62,729 bases of DNA, taken from Porphyromonas somerae DSM 23386. GTDB taxonomy: Bacteria > Bacteroidota > Bacteroidia > Bacteroidales > Porphyromonadaceae. The notes below the pieces were generated by a model, which was not told the DNA's origin, searched no databases, and saw only the letters and a list, made by a program, of their open reading frames with translations. Made by a program: the position numbers and the translations under genes. The DNA lies in the NCBI RefSeq assembly GCF_000372405.1, contig NZ_AQVC01000012.1, positions 1 through 62,729 on the forward strand, given 5' to 3'. This document shows, in pieces, positions 10,039 to 18,964 of the stretch; positions within the stretch are counted from its first letter, which is position 1, and every line of letters begins with the position of its first letter.

Positions 10039-10794
10039 ATGGATAAAGACATTAATATAAAGGTCAGAGTCTGGAGACAGAGGAGTGCTAAGGAGAAAGG
10101 GCACTTTGAGACCTACGAACTAAATAATGTATCTCAGGGTAGCTCCTTCTTGGAGATGCTTGATATATTGAATAACCAGCTGATTCACAAGGGTGAGGAG
10201 CCAGTGGTATTTGATCACGACTGCCGTGAGGGTATTTGTGGTATGTGCTCACTATATATTGATGGGCACCCACACGGACCTGACTCTCTTGTGACTACTT
10301 GCCAGCTGCACATGCGTAAGTTCAATGATGGTGATACCATTACTATTGAGCCATGGCGTTCTGCTGGATTCCCAGTGATTCGCGACTTGATGGTGGATAG
10401 AACTTCATTTGATAAGATCCAACAAGCTGGAGGATTTGTCAGCGTCAATACAGGTAGTGCCCCAGATGCCAATTCTATTCCAATCTCTCACGACGTAGCA
10501 GAGATGGCGATTGATGCCGCCTCTTGTATTGGTTGTGGAGCTTGTGTAGCTGCATGTAAGAATGGTTCGGCTATGCTCTTCGTGAGTGCTAAGGTGAGCC
10601 AGTTTGCATTGTTGCCACAGGGTCGTCCTGAGGCAGCTAGGCGTGCCAAGGCTATGGTGGCAAAGATGGATGAGCTGGGCTTTGGTAACTGTACCAACAC
10701 CCGTGCGTGTGAGCTGGAGTGTCCAAAGGGCGTTTCGGTATCCAACATTGCTCGCCTCAATAGAGAGTTTATCAAGGCTAAGTTTAAGGATTGA
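10039..10794 (+). CDS. frdB: Fumarate reductase iron-sulfur subunit
   Basis: The 251-aa electron-transfer subunit carries three clusters. Cys62, Cys67, Cys70 and Cys88 (CREGICGMC and TTCQL) form the [2Fe-2S] site. [11 protein letters not shown] (Cys163, 166, 169, 173) and [14 protein letters not shown] (Cys218, 224, 228) supply the ligands of the [4Fe-4S] and [3Fe-4S] clusters. It links the FAD of FrdA to the haems of FrdC. It is the last gene of the operon, ending 24 nt before a strong terminator. Confidence 0.96.
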   Translation: MDKDINIKVRVWRQRSAKEKGHFETYELNNVSQGSSFLEMLDILNNQLIHKGEEPVVFDHDCREGICGMCSLYIDGHPHGPDSLVTTCQLHMRKFNDGDTITIEPWRSAGFPVIRDLMVDRTSFDKIQQAGGFVSVNTGSAPDANSIPISHDVAEMAIDAASCIGCGACVAACKNGSAMLFVSAKVSQFALLPQGRPEAARRAKAMVAKMDELGFGNCTNTRACELECPKGVSVSNIARLNREFIKAKFKD

Positions 10795-10818
10795 TCCTTG
10801 ATATAGCCTTTATGATAT

Positions 10819-10857
10819 TTGAAAGCCCCTCCGAGCGACTCTCGGAGGGGCTTTCAA
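10819..10857 (+). terminator. Terminator of the frd operon
   Basis: A perfect 17-bp stem (TTGAAAGCCCCTCCGAG and its complement) with loop CGACT, GC-rich in the middle. There is no long T-run, so it may also stabilise the 3' end. Confidence 0.8.
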
Positions 10858-11346
10858 CGTTGAGGCTGTTGCACATTCAAGTTTAGACATTTTGGATTGA
10901 CTTTTTGCTGATTTTTGTCTTATCTGGCTTGAGAAACTGCCTTGTTGTTTGATTATTCTCCTCTGTAAAAGCTCCAAATATGAGCTTTTACAGAGAATTT
11001 CTAGTACTTATCTCATAACAAATGCTCCTCTTATAGAGGCTTCTTCATTTTCTAATAATCTATTAACCGAGTCAACCTTTTTCAGGAAACCACATTGTGT
11101 AATTAAGCGTTTAGTGAATAATTCGCTCAATTATAATGGATTTCCAGTTCTCTTTCAAATTTTCAAAGAGGAAAAAGACTCCGTCGCCCATATCTTGCGG
11201 ATTTCATCCCGCAAGATGATTGGTGTATACAGGCTGACGCAGTAGTCTCAAGGTGTCACAGTCGACTCTATCAAGCAGAATATCGGATGAGGCATTTTTA
11301 GCAAATGTGCGAGAATAACACTTCGTGCAACATACTCATTGAAGAG
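10858..11346. other. Intergenic region with an inverted repeat and a partial dispersed repeat
   Basis: No convincing gene is seen here. A 14-bp inverted repeat (CTCTGTAAAAGCTC, 10961-10974, and its complement, 10982-10995) is present. A 98-codon open frame at 10949-11245 has no recognisable domain and is probably chance. At 11301-11337 the sequence matches the end of the MITE-like element at 28340-28551 (GCAAATGTG.GAGAAT..CACTTCGTGCAACAT), a partial copy. The region reads as decayed mobile-element DNA between frd and the next operon. Confidence 0.5.
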
Positions 11347-11411
11347 GTTTATTAAATTTAATCCCTATTTTTAGGTATGAAAATATATTTATTTTAATCA
11401 AAAATAGGTAT

Positions 11412-11442
11412 TGAGGTGCAATATATACTTTCATAACTTTGC
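11412..11442 (+). promoter_or_regulatory. Promoter of the TonB-receptor operon
   Basis: TTG at 11412-11414, a 20-bp gap and TAACTTTG at 11435-11442. The leader is about 40 nt. No clear Fur-box or other operator is recognisable around it. Confidence 0.7.
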
Positions 11443-11487
11443 AAACAGAGTTACACATGAAGCAATACGTATATGAAAAGGTGAGAA

Positions 11488-14331
11488 ATGAAGAACTTTA
11501 TTACTAAAAAGTTGTACTTAACGATATCGGCAATACTCAGTGGTCTACTACTGACCGTGAGTGCGGTACAAGCACAATCTGTCGTTAAGTTATTTACAAT
11601 TACTGTCACGGACAGAAGTACGCAGTCTCCTCTGCAAGGAGCACTGGCTACGCTGACCCTTGAGAATGGTAAAATATACCGCAATGTGGCAGACTCTCAG
11701 GGGAATATTTACTTCGGAAAATTGCCTGAAGGTGTCTATAGGATGCGAGTGACCTTTATTGGCTATACCCCCTTTGAGCAAAACCGTGTGAAGCTACCAG
11801 CTAAGAGCAATGGGCTGGTGGTTGGTTTGGCACCTTCGGATGAGCAACTGAGTGAGTTGGTTGTTGTGACCGCTAAGGAGACGAAGGGTATGACGAGTGG
11901 CTCGAAGATTGATCAGGAGGCAATGAAGCACATTCAGGCTTCTAGCTTTGCAGATGTTTTGGAACTGCTCCCTGGAGGTGTAGCTGTGGATCCGTATGTG
12001 ATGACGCCGCAGCCTATACGCTTGAGAGAGGCTCACTTCCCATTCGACACCGGAGGGCGTATGATGCCTCGGGTGAACCAGCTCAACTATGCTACGGCCT
12101 CGCTTGGTACTGCATTTATTGTCGATGGTATGCCAATTGCTAATAATGCCAATATGATGACCCTCTCCGGTCTTGGCTCTAGTAATAATGGTGCTGTCAA
12201 TAGTATCTTTAATACAGAAGGGGTTGACCTGCGTACCATAGGTACAGATGAGATTGAGAGTGTGGAAATCATCAGAGGCATTCCCTCTGTGGAGCATGCT
12301 AACCTAAGTACGGGGCTTATCAATATCAAGCGCAAGCGTACGCTGAATGACTTGGAGGCGAGATTTAAGGGTGATATGAGGAGCTACCTTACCTATATCG
12401 GTAAAGGCACCAATGATATTGGCAAGGATTATAATCTGAGTATGGGCCTCAGCATTCTTGCTTCTAGTGCTGATCCAAGGTTCCGTCAGACCTCCTATCA
12501 GAGGATCACAGGATCTATACGCTCTACGAAGCTTTGGCACTTTGATTCCGGAAGCCTTAGTTGGCTTGCAAACTTGGACTATACCGGTTCATTAGATGGC
12601 GAGAAGGTGGATCCGGATCAATCCTACAGCCAGCAGGACTCCTATCGCGTGAATTATCATCGTCTCTCTACGAATCACTCCTTAAGGTTTACGCCGAATA
12701 AGAAGGGATTATTTGCAGGGATGAGCTTAGATATGGCAGTCAGCTATGTCAATGATGTCATGAAGATAGTGCGAGGGGTGCAACATGATAATAAGCCTTT
12801 TGTCTACTCCATGAAAGAGGGTGAGTACAATTGGGGATTTTACCCCAGTGGGTTCTTTATCGCTAAGCACCGTGTAGATGATCAGCCTTTTTATGCCTAC
12901 ACTAAGCTGAAGGGAGAAAGCCTATTCTGGTTAGGAAAGGTACATAATCGGGCTATTTGGGGCTCGGAATGGAACTACAGTAAGAACTTTGGGGAAGGAA
13001 CGATCTTTGACCCCGAGCGCCCTGTATTTAGAGACCCTTCCCAACGCCCCAGGAGGTTTAGTGACATACCGGCACTGAATAGGCTCACTTTCTTTTTGGA
13101 AGACAACATGAGCATTAACGTCAACGACCATGTGCTTTCCTTGCAGGCCGGGGTGACTACATCTACATTACTTGGGCTTGACAAGTCTTTTACAATGAGC
13201 GGTCACTTCTACACAGACTTGCGTGTCAATGCAAAGTACGATGTGGCTCCTATACAGATAGGAGATAAAAAGCTGGGGATTCACTTTGTCGGAGGGTATG
13301 GAACACTTCGTGTTTTCCCCGTCATGCAACAACTGAATCCGGAGAAACTCTATTGGGACTTTATTCAACTCAATACCGGTGGATTTCCTAATAGAGATAG
13401 CTGGATAGTCAATGCTAAGACTTATATCTTCCAACCTAATTCTACACAACTTGAGCCGGCGATAAACAAGAAATGGGAGGTGAGAATGGATCTGGACTAT
13501 GATCAATATTACTTCACCGCTACCTATTTCCGGGAAGATATGCCTAATGGCTTCAGACGAGTGGGTGAGCTGACAACCCTCTCTTTCAAAAGGTATGATA
13601 TATACAGTATCGACTGGAGAAACCTAACGGCACCACCTGATCTCTCCAAGATGAAGTATAAGGAGTATAAGGACTTTGCACTTATCCCATATACTAGGAA
13701 TGGTAGCCAGACCAAAAAGGAGGGAGTAGAATGGGTGTTCAGTACTCCAAGGTACGACAAGATCCATACTCGTCTGACATTCTCTGGAGCATGGTTTAAG
13801 ACTATATATAGAAATAGTGCACCGCTGTATGTCCAGCCTGATGTGCAGCTGGGTAAGCAATTGGTATTCCCGTACTATGGTCTATATAAGGACGAGGAGG
13901 GCTTGACAAGTGAGATGCTCAATACCGATTTCCGCTTTGATACGTATCTGAGGAAGTATAAGTTTAACCTTTCTCTCTCGATACAAACTAACTGGTATGC
14001 CTCCTCTGAATTTCTCCCTAAGTCTGATCGGCCTGACTACTATGTAGACCTCGACTTGGTAGAGCACCCCTATACCGAAGAGTCGAAGAAAGATACTTAT
14101 TTGCAACACCTCTTCCGTGGAGAGTTGAAGCCTTTATTTGAAAAGTATACGGTGCCGATATGCACACACTTTAATGTGAAAGCAACCAAGTACTTTTTTG
14201 ATGAAAAGCTAAGGGTGGCACTCTTTGTGAATCGTCTCTTTGACTATAGTCCGGACTACTATCATGAAGGGTATCTCCACCGGAGAAATAGGTATCCCTA
14301 TTTTGGAATGGAGTTGAACATTAAGTTTTGA
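11488..14331 (+). CDS. TonB-dependent outer-membrane receptor
   Basis: The 947-aa protein has a signal peptide ending AVQAQ (about residue 30), an N-terminal carboxypeptidase-regulatory-like beta domain (VTDRSTQSPLQGALATL, about 36-115), a plug domain (about 120-290, including FIVDGMPI and IESVEIIRGIPSVEHANLSTGLINIK) and a large beta-barrel ending in the aromatic-rich MELNIKF. It would import a scarce nutrient across the outer membrane using TonB energy. There is no SusD partner, so it is not a standard glycan locus. It heads a four-gene envelope operon, with 7 nt to the next gene. The substrate is unknown; iron, haem, cobalamin or a peptide are all possible. Confidence 0.92.
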   Translation: MKNFITKKLYLTISAILSGLLLTVSAVQAQSVVKLFTITVTDRSTQSPLQGALATLTLENGKIYRNVADSQGNIYFGKLPEGVYRMRVTFIGYTPFEQNRVKLPAKSNGLVVGLAPSDEQLSELVVVTAKETKGMTSGSKIDQEAMKHIQASSFADVLELLPGGVAVDPYVMTPQPIRLREAHFPFDTGGRMMPRVNQLNYATASLGTAFIVDGMPIANNANMMTLSGLGSSNNGAVNSIFNTEGVDLRTIGTDEIESVEIIRGIPSVEHANLSTGLINIKRKRTLNDLEARFKGDMRSYLTYIGKGTNDIGKDYNLSMGLSILASSADPRFRQTSYQRITGSIRSTKLWHFDSGSLSWLANLDYTGSLDGEKVDPDQSYSQQDSYRVNYHRLSTNHSLRFTPNKKGLFAGMSLDMAVSYVNDVMKIVRGVQHDNKPFVYSMKEGEYNWGFYPSGFFIAKHRVDDQPFYAYTKLKGESLFWLGKVHNRAIWGSEWNYSKNFGEGTIFDPERPVFRDPSQRPRRFSDIPALNRLTFFLEDNMSINVNDHVLSLQAGVTTSTLLGLDKSFTMSGHFYTDLRVNAKYDVAPIQIGDKKLGIHFVGGYGTLRVFPVMQQLNPEKLYWDFIQLNTGGFPNRDSWIVNAKTYIFQPNSTQLEPAINKKWEVRMDLDYDQYYFTATYFREDMPNGFRRVGELTTLSFKRYDIYSIDWRNLTAPPDLSKMKYKEYKDFALIPYTRNGSQTKKEGVEWVFSTPRYDKIHTRLTFSGAWFKTIYRNSAPLYVQPDVQLGKQLVFPYYGLYKDEEGLTSEMLNTDFRFDTYLRKYKFNLSLSIQTNWYASSEFLPKSDRPDYYVDLDLVEHPYTEESKKDTYLQHLFRGELKPLFEKYTVPICTHFNVKATKYFFDEKLRVALFVNRLFDYSPDYYHEGYLHRRNRYPYFGMELNIKF

Positions 14332-14338
14332 TCAGTTT

Positions 14339-14746
14339 ATGAAAAATAAAAGAGCAATTTTTGCGTTATTGTTGTTTCCATTATACACAGTCCTATTGAG
14401 TGGTTGTGAACTAAAGACCGATGACGTTAACATTATGTGTGAGTTGACGATAGAGGCCAGCCTACCTAATCCGGATTGTAAACTGGTAGATCTCAAGGAC
14501 CTGGTCTTAGAAACTACTAACCTTAACACTAAAGAAGTGATTAAGCAAAAGGTTACGGAATTTCCTTTCACAATAACGCTACAAAAAGGTTATTACCAAA
14601 GAATATACATGGATAGCCAAAGTGTGACAGAAGAGAATACCGTTACCGGTGAAAAGCGAGTGCGGTGGATTCGTGGTTCCAAAAACGATCTATACTTGCT
14701 ACAAGATAAGCAGAAGGTACAACTTACTTTCTTCTACATGAGATAA
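14339..14746 (+). CDS. Small lipoprotein, DUF4876 N-domain-like
   Basis: The 135-aa protein has a lipoprotein signal ending TVLLSGC (Cys23). The mature part is a single predicted beta-sandwich: ELTIEASLPNPDCKLVDLKD, then NLNTKEVIKQKV and a GYYQRIYM segment. This resembles in layout the N-terminal domain of the DUF4876-like lipoprotein two genes downstream (VEVSLKLP ... VTVKLQ ... GIYDISC), so it may be a reduced relative of it. It is likely exposed at the outer membrane beside the receptor. It is translationally close to both neighbours (7 and 12 nt). No named family is recognised with confidence. Confidence 0.75.
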   Translation: MKNKRAIFALLLFPLYTVLLSGCELKTDDVNIMCELTIEASLPNPDCKLVDLKDLVLETTNLNTKEVIKQKVTEFPFTITLQKGYYQRIYMDSQSVTEENTVTGEKRVRWIRGSKNDLYLLQDKQKVQLTFFYMR

Positions 14747-14758
14747 AGAGATACACTT

Positions 14759-16363
14759 ATGAATACAAAAAAATATATATCAAGGATAGTTGGATATGCC
14801 TTTGTTATAGTTGCTTTTCTAATGAGCCCATACTCAGTTAGTGCACAGAATCATTCTGCCCACAAAGTGATTGACCATTACGAAGAGCGGCAGATGCTCC
14901 CATTCCGTTTTATCTCTCCTTTTGACCTCAACCCTTCATTAGCCGTCAAGCGTTGCGACAGTTCATTATCATCCATTGTGGTCTCTTACAATGCCCACAA
15001 TAATGATGACTCAGGCCTGTATCAATATGGAAGAGGATATAACCATGTACGTATAGATGCAACCAGCTTTCAAAGGAATTCCTCTCAACAGCTGTGGGGT
15101 CGTGCCTACTATCAAAAAGGAGTTAATAAAAGTATCAAGTGGATGTCCAGTTCGGACTTACCGGAGATTTATCCTTACTTTACTGCTGATACAGTAGGAG
15201 GAAATGTGAAGTCTGAAGTCTACTTTTTTTCCGGAGGTCTTAACCAAAATACCTGGAGGGGTGGGTCTATAGGTGTGCAAGCCTCTTACAGAGCTCTACA
15301 TGAGTTTAGAGACACTGACCCCCGTCCCCGTAATGTCGTTTCAGACTTTCGGAGTACGGTGGGCTTATCTCAGCTTATTTCAGATGAGTATTTTGTCTCT
15401 GTAAGTGGGCGGTATGATGTCTATAAGCAACGCAGCTATAAAGTTGAGTTCGCCAACGAATTGGGCGGTGTGCATGAGATGAGTATGAAAGGGCTTGGTG
15501 AAATTACGAAACGCTTTAGTGGGGCTAATGGCTCTTTGTATTATCGCAAGAGTGGCTATGGTGCTACCATCGAGTTTGTTCCCAAAGGCAGGTCAGGTAT
15601 TTATGGCTCACTTGGGTATATGAAGCATCAGCTAGAGCGGGTAATCACTGAGAATAACCATGCTCCAACGAATAGCTATATTCAAAAAACAATTACCGCT
15701 TCCATCGGATACCTTCAGGAGCGTAGCCGGCAATTCTCATGGGGAGTGGCCAACCACTACGCTTACTCACATAAGAAGGGATTTGATAATATCATTGGCG
15801 ATGATGGCTCCGGAGAGCTCTTAGTCCTCGAGACACAGCCCATTTTTTATCAACAGAAGTGGGAGGATAAGGTGACGGTGAGCCAAGAGCAGTATTGGAA
15901 CCATGGCATTAAGTTTCAGACCGACCTATCCGCCTATGCTTCAGAGGAGTATATTGCTAATATTTACCCGGATGATAAGGTCCACTTGGCACGCATTGGT
16001 GGCATTGTATCCGGCACTATCAGTAAGCGTTGGGACAAGTCTCTACTGACCATTAATGTGGGTGCTGACTATAATGCCAATATTGACGGTTCATTTGACT
16101 ACGATAGAGATCGGTACACCAAACGAAAAGATTTGCAAAAACCAAATCCTGATGAATACATTAGTGAGTATCTTGATCATACCTTTGCATTCCTCCAATC
16201 CAATAAACTTAAATTGAACGTAACGCCAACCTATGCTGTTGAGTTTGGGCAGGATGATACTTCCCCACTTGTCTTTACCATTAGCGCCAACTATCTTTAT
16301 ACGACGAATCAAGTAAGGTATAAAGCCCATACGGCAGTTGTGTCTTTTGGGTTGTCTTTTTGA
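14759..16363 (+). CDS. Outer-membrane beta-barrel protein, DUF6850-like
   Basis: The 534-aa product has a signal peptide ending SVSAQ and a mature body of alternating polar/aromatic strands that ends AHTAVVSFGLSF, a typical barrel C-terminal strand. The segment YRALHEFRDTDPRPRNVVSD is characteristic of the DUF6850 group of Bacteroidota barrels that accompany TonB receptors and DUF4876 lipoproteins. No TonB box or plug is seen, so it is not itself an active receptor. A role as partner or second pore for the receptor is inferred from position only. The family call rests on memory of the motif and co-occurrence. Confidence 0.8.
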   Translation: MNTKKYISRIVGYAFVIVAFLMSPYSVSAQNHSAHKVIDHYEERQMLPFRFISPFDLNPSLAVKRCDSSLSSIVVSYNAHNNDDSGLYQYGRGYNHVRIDATSFQRNSSQQLWGRAYYQKGVNKSIKWMSSSDLPEIYPYFTADTVGGNVKSEVYFFSGGLNQNTWRGGSIGVQASYRALHEFRDTDPRPRNVVSDFRSTVGLSQLISDEYFVSVSGRYDVYKQRSYKVEFANELGGVHEMSMKGLGEITKRFSGANGSLYYRKSGYGATIEFVPKGRSGIYGSLGYMKHQLERVITENNHAPTNSYIQKTITASIGYLQERSRQFSWGVANHYAYSHKKGFDNIIGDDGSGELLVLETQPIFYQQKWEDKVTVSQEQYWNHGIKFQTDLSAYASEEYIANIYPDDKVHLARIGGIVSGTISKRWDKSLLTINVGADYNANIDGSFDYDRDRYTKRKDLQKPNPDEYISEYLDHTFAFLQSNKLKLNVTPTYAVEFGQDDTSPLVFTISANYLYTTNQVRYKAHTAVVSFGLSF

Positions 16364-16384
16364 ACGCTATAATTATTTAATGCC

Positions 16385-17542
16385 ATGAAGTTAAAACAAG
16401 ATTATAAAGCGATGCTTCTTCCTTTTTTCATCATGCTTCTCTGCCTTGCATCCGGTTGCAAGAAGGAGTTGGGAGTGAAGGAAATCAAGGAGACATCTGT
16501 AGAGGTCAGCTTGAAATTACCTGCAAAATATGAGGTTGAAGAAGCTGAATTTATGCCGGTTGCTGTTACTGTAAAGCTGCAGCATGTAATGCTTCCGCAC
16601 CTTTCATATGAGGTTACTGTAGAGCAGTATGACGGGTCAGAGCCTATAGTTGTACCCAATGTGCAAGAGGGAATTTATGATATTTCGTGCAAAGCCTCAT
16701 TTTCATTTAAGGATAAGGGAGAGCAAGGGCTTAGACGCATTTCCACCAGACTGTATGAGCAGCGTGGGGTGGCAGTTAGATACTACAAAGAGAGTAAGTT
16801 TAAGAATCAATGCTCTCTAAGTTATGAACCGAGCATCAAGAATACCCGCAGTACCTCCTCTTTTGTGATTGCAGAGATTGGATTTAAGGCCACTGAAAAT
16901 AATGGGGTGGGACAATACTTGATCGTTGCCAACAATTCACATGAAACTCTCTATGCCGATAGTTTGCTTGTGGTAGAGGGAGCTTACCAAACGCTCAAAG
17001 GCTATGCCCCTTCTTTTTCTAGCGTTGTAAGGTCTTCGCTCCCTATTCATAGAGCATACTTACTTCCGGGTAGTGGAAAGCAATACCCAATCGAGCCAGG
17101 GAGTGTTATGGTTTTGAATACGGACAAGCTGGTAAAGTTTGTGGATAGTGAGGAGGTTGCTAATGAGCGTGGTTTTTTCTCAGATAATGGTACGAGAGTA
17201 TTGGCTCTAGCACGCACCAAATTGACTAAAGAGGCATTTGGTAAGAAGTTTACCCACACCAATCCATCTCCGACAGATAAGACACCTAAGACTTTCTTTA
17301 CGTTGCCCAATAACTGCATTTTTGATGCTGTTGTATTAAGTCTTCCTCAGGATGGTGACGGCGATGTTAAGAATGCTATTAGTTCTGACCTTGACAAGGG
17401 TTATACAGGTTGGTCTTCTGCTATAGATGAGATGCCTAAGGCGGGAACTATCCTAAAACGAAAGATGCGACAGGGCGTAAAAGATGAAAAAGTTTATCAG
17501 GATTCCAATAATTCAACTCTGGATTTTGAGCTTGCAAAGTAA
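16385..17542 (+). CDS. DUF4876-like lipoprotein
   Basis: The 385-aa protein has a lipobox ending CLASGC (Cys25). An N-terminal beta domain (about 35-120) is followed by a larger domain starting FVIAEIGFKATENNGVGQYL, with YLIVANNSHETLYADSLLV and LLPGSGKQYPIEPGSVMVL, segments typical of the DUF4876 family and reminiscent of lamin-tail-like folds. It is probably a surface lipoprotein that binds the ligand imported by the receptor or caps the barrel; that role is inference. It is the last gene of the operon and is followed by a clear terminator. Confidence 0.82.
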   Translation: MKLKQDYKAMLLPFFIMLLCLASGCKKELGVKEIKETSVEVSLKLPAKYEVEEAEFMPVAVTVKLQHVMLPHLSYEVTVEQYDGSEPIVVPNVQEGIYDISCKASFSFKDKGEQGLRRISTRLYEQRGVAVRYYKESKFKNQCSLSYEPSIKNTRSTSSFVIAEIGFKATENNGVGQYLIVANNSHETLYADSLLVVEGAYQTLKGYAPSFSSVVRSSLPIHRAYLLPGSGKQYPIEPGSVMVLNTDKLVKFVDSEEVANERGFFSDNGTRVLALARTKLTKEAFGKKFTHTNPSPTDKTPKTFFTLPNNCIFDAVVLSLPQDGDGDVKNAISSDLDKGYTGWSSAIDEMPKAGTILKRKMRQGVKDEKVYQDSNNSTLDFELAK

Positions 17543-17571
17543 CAACATTTGAAATACTTTTGGAAGAGATA

Positions 17572-17617
17572 AAATAGTTTCGGATATGGTTTTGCCTGGA
17601 TCCGAAACTATTTTTAT
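17572..17617 (+). terminator. Terminator of the TonB-receptor operon
   Basis: A perfect 14-bp stem (AAATAGTTTCGGAT and complement) with a 14-nt loop is followed by TTATTT. It ends the four-gene unit and lies before the convergent yitT gene. Confidence 0.85.
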
Positions 17618-17722
17618 TTAGTCTGCTCGCGGTGTGTCCCGCCGATGATTACTATTCCGTTGCTGTCTCTTTTCCGCTAGATAGCTCACGTGCTTTTCGG
17701 GCTTTCTCAAATGGTCTGTTGA

Positions 17723-18649
17723 TTAAGGTTTGGAGGGAGCGTTAACGGTGTCGTGACTGGCATCCATTGTGGAGATGAAGGCTGAGATATCAATGCCCTT
17801 CACGCTATCTTTGAGCTTAGGTAGCTTTTTGCGCTCCACAATTGTAAATATCATTTCTCGAGCCTCGCCTTTGTACATGCCTTTGCCCTGAATGATAGTC
17901 CCTCTAATCTCTAGATCGTTGAGTAGTAGATCTCTAATCTCTTCGGTTTTAGAGGAGACGATAAAGACTGCTTTCTTAGGGTTTTCGGGCTGAAGGAAGT
18001 TGACGATCTGGCCGTATATGATAATGGTTAGCCATGAGTAGAGAGGTACCGTGAGGTCGCCAAATACGATAAGTCCAAATATCACCACAATCGAATCTAT
18101 TACGATAATGGTATCACTGAGTTTGTAATTACTCCCTTTCGCAATTACTCTACTCAAGACATCTGTTCCAGCGCTGGTGCTTTCGGCTTTGAATATCAGA
18201 AAAACCCCCACACCTAGGATGGCTCCGCCATAAAAGGCAGAGAGTATTCGATCATTACCTATCAATCCAACATTTTTGACCATTTGGCCAATTAGGTCGG
18301 TGAAGAAAGATATAAGAAGAAAGGTGGCAACTGTTTTGCCAGCAGATGAGAGCCCTAGCTTTTTTAGGGCAAGGAGGAGTAACGGCACATTGAAGAAAAG
18401 TGCTGTGGTACCAATGGGAAGTCCATCAGGGGCAAATGAAAATAGTCCCTTGGTAAGATGATTGAGGGCAATGGTGATACCATAGACTCCGCCTGGAATA
18501 ATATTGGCAGGGGCAATAAATACGGAGTAAGCGATTGCTTGGAGTAGCGAGCCAATTAAGATGTAAAGTGCATCAGTGAGTGGCTTACTCTTTTGCAATC
18601 TTGCGTGCCATCGTTGCTGGACGTACGGTTTTGGAGGTAGCTCTTGCAT
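17723..18649 (-). CDS. YitT family membrane protein
   Basis: The 308-aa protein has five or six hydrophobic segments between about residues 25 and 215 (YILIGSLLQAIAYSVFIAPANIIPGGVYG is the signature first segment) and a C-terminal soluble DUF2179 domain (about 225-290, KAVFIVSSKTEEI to FTIVERKKL). This is the layout of YitT/YpjC-type proteins of the inner membrane. Substrate and role are unknown for most members; some affect stress or metal tolerance. It is transcribed alone, convergent with the TonB operon and divergent from the glycogen operon. Confidence 0.92.
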   Translation of the reverse strand: MQELPPKPYVQQRWHARLQKSKPLTDALYILIGSLLQAIAYSVFIAPANIIPGGVYGITIALNHLTKGLFSFAPDGLPIGTTALFFNVPLLLLALKKLGLSSAGKTVATFLLISFFTDLIGQMVKNVGLIGNDRILSAFYGGAILGVGVFLIFKAESTSAGTDVLSRVIAKGSNYKLSDTIIVIDSIVVIFGLIVFGDLTVPLYSWLTIIIYGQIVNFLQPENPKKAVFIVSSKTEEIRDLLLNDLEIRGTIIQGKGMYKGEAREMIFTIVERKKLPKLKDSVKGIDISAFISTMDASHDTVNAPSKP

Positions 18650-18883
18650 TTCTAATTATATCTTATAGGTAATAGCTTCCGCAAAAATACCCAATTTGAC
18701 TGAGTTCACATAATTCTAAATGGCGCCAACTAGTCATTCTCTATCATACCTATTCATTTGTTTTCTAACTAAACTTTATCTTTATCCAGCCAAGGAGTTC
18801 TCTGTCTTTGTCTCCTAAGGCAGCTTTCGACCTGTCGGATTGATGCCTGTGAAATAAATTAGGAGCATATATCCAATGAAGTC

Positions 18884-18914
18884 TTGTATTTATCAAAATA
18901 AAAGCGTAAATTTG
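18884..18914 (+). promoter_or_regulatory. Promoter of the glycogen operon
   Basis: TTG at 18884-18886, a 20-bp gap and TAAATTTG at 18907-18914 lie 50 nt before the debranching-enzyme start. The rest of the 315-bp divergent gap (18650-18964) holds no gene. Confidence 0.75.
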
Positions 18915-18964
18915 GAAGTAGTTCAGAAGCTTAAGAATAACCATATAGAAGCGAAGTAATAATA

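Noticed and set aside
10949-11245. 98-codon protein gene
   Set aside because: No recognisable domain, an inverted repeat lies across its start, and the region looks like decayed mobile DNA.
11488-17542. SusC/SusD glycan-uptake locus
   Set aside because: The receiver of the nutrient is a plain TonB receptor; no SusD-like lipoprotein and no glycoside hydrolase are in the operon.
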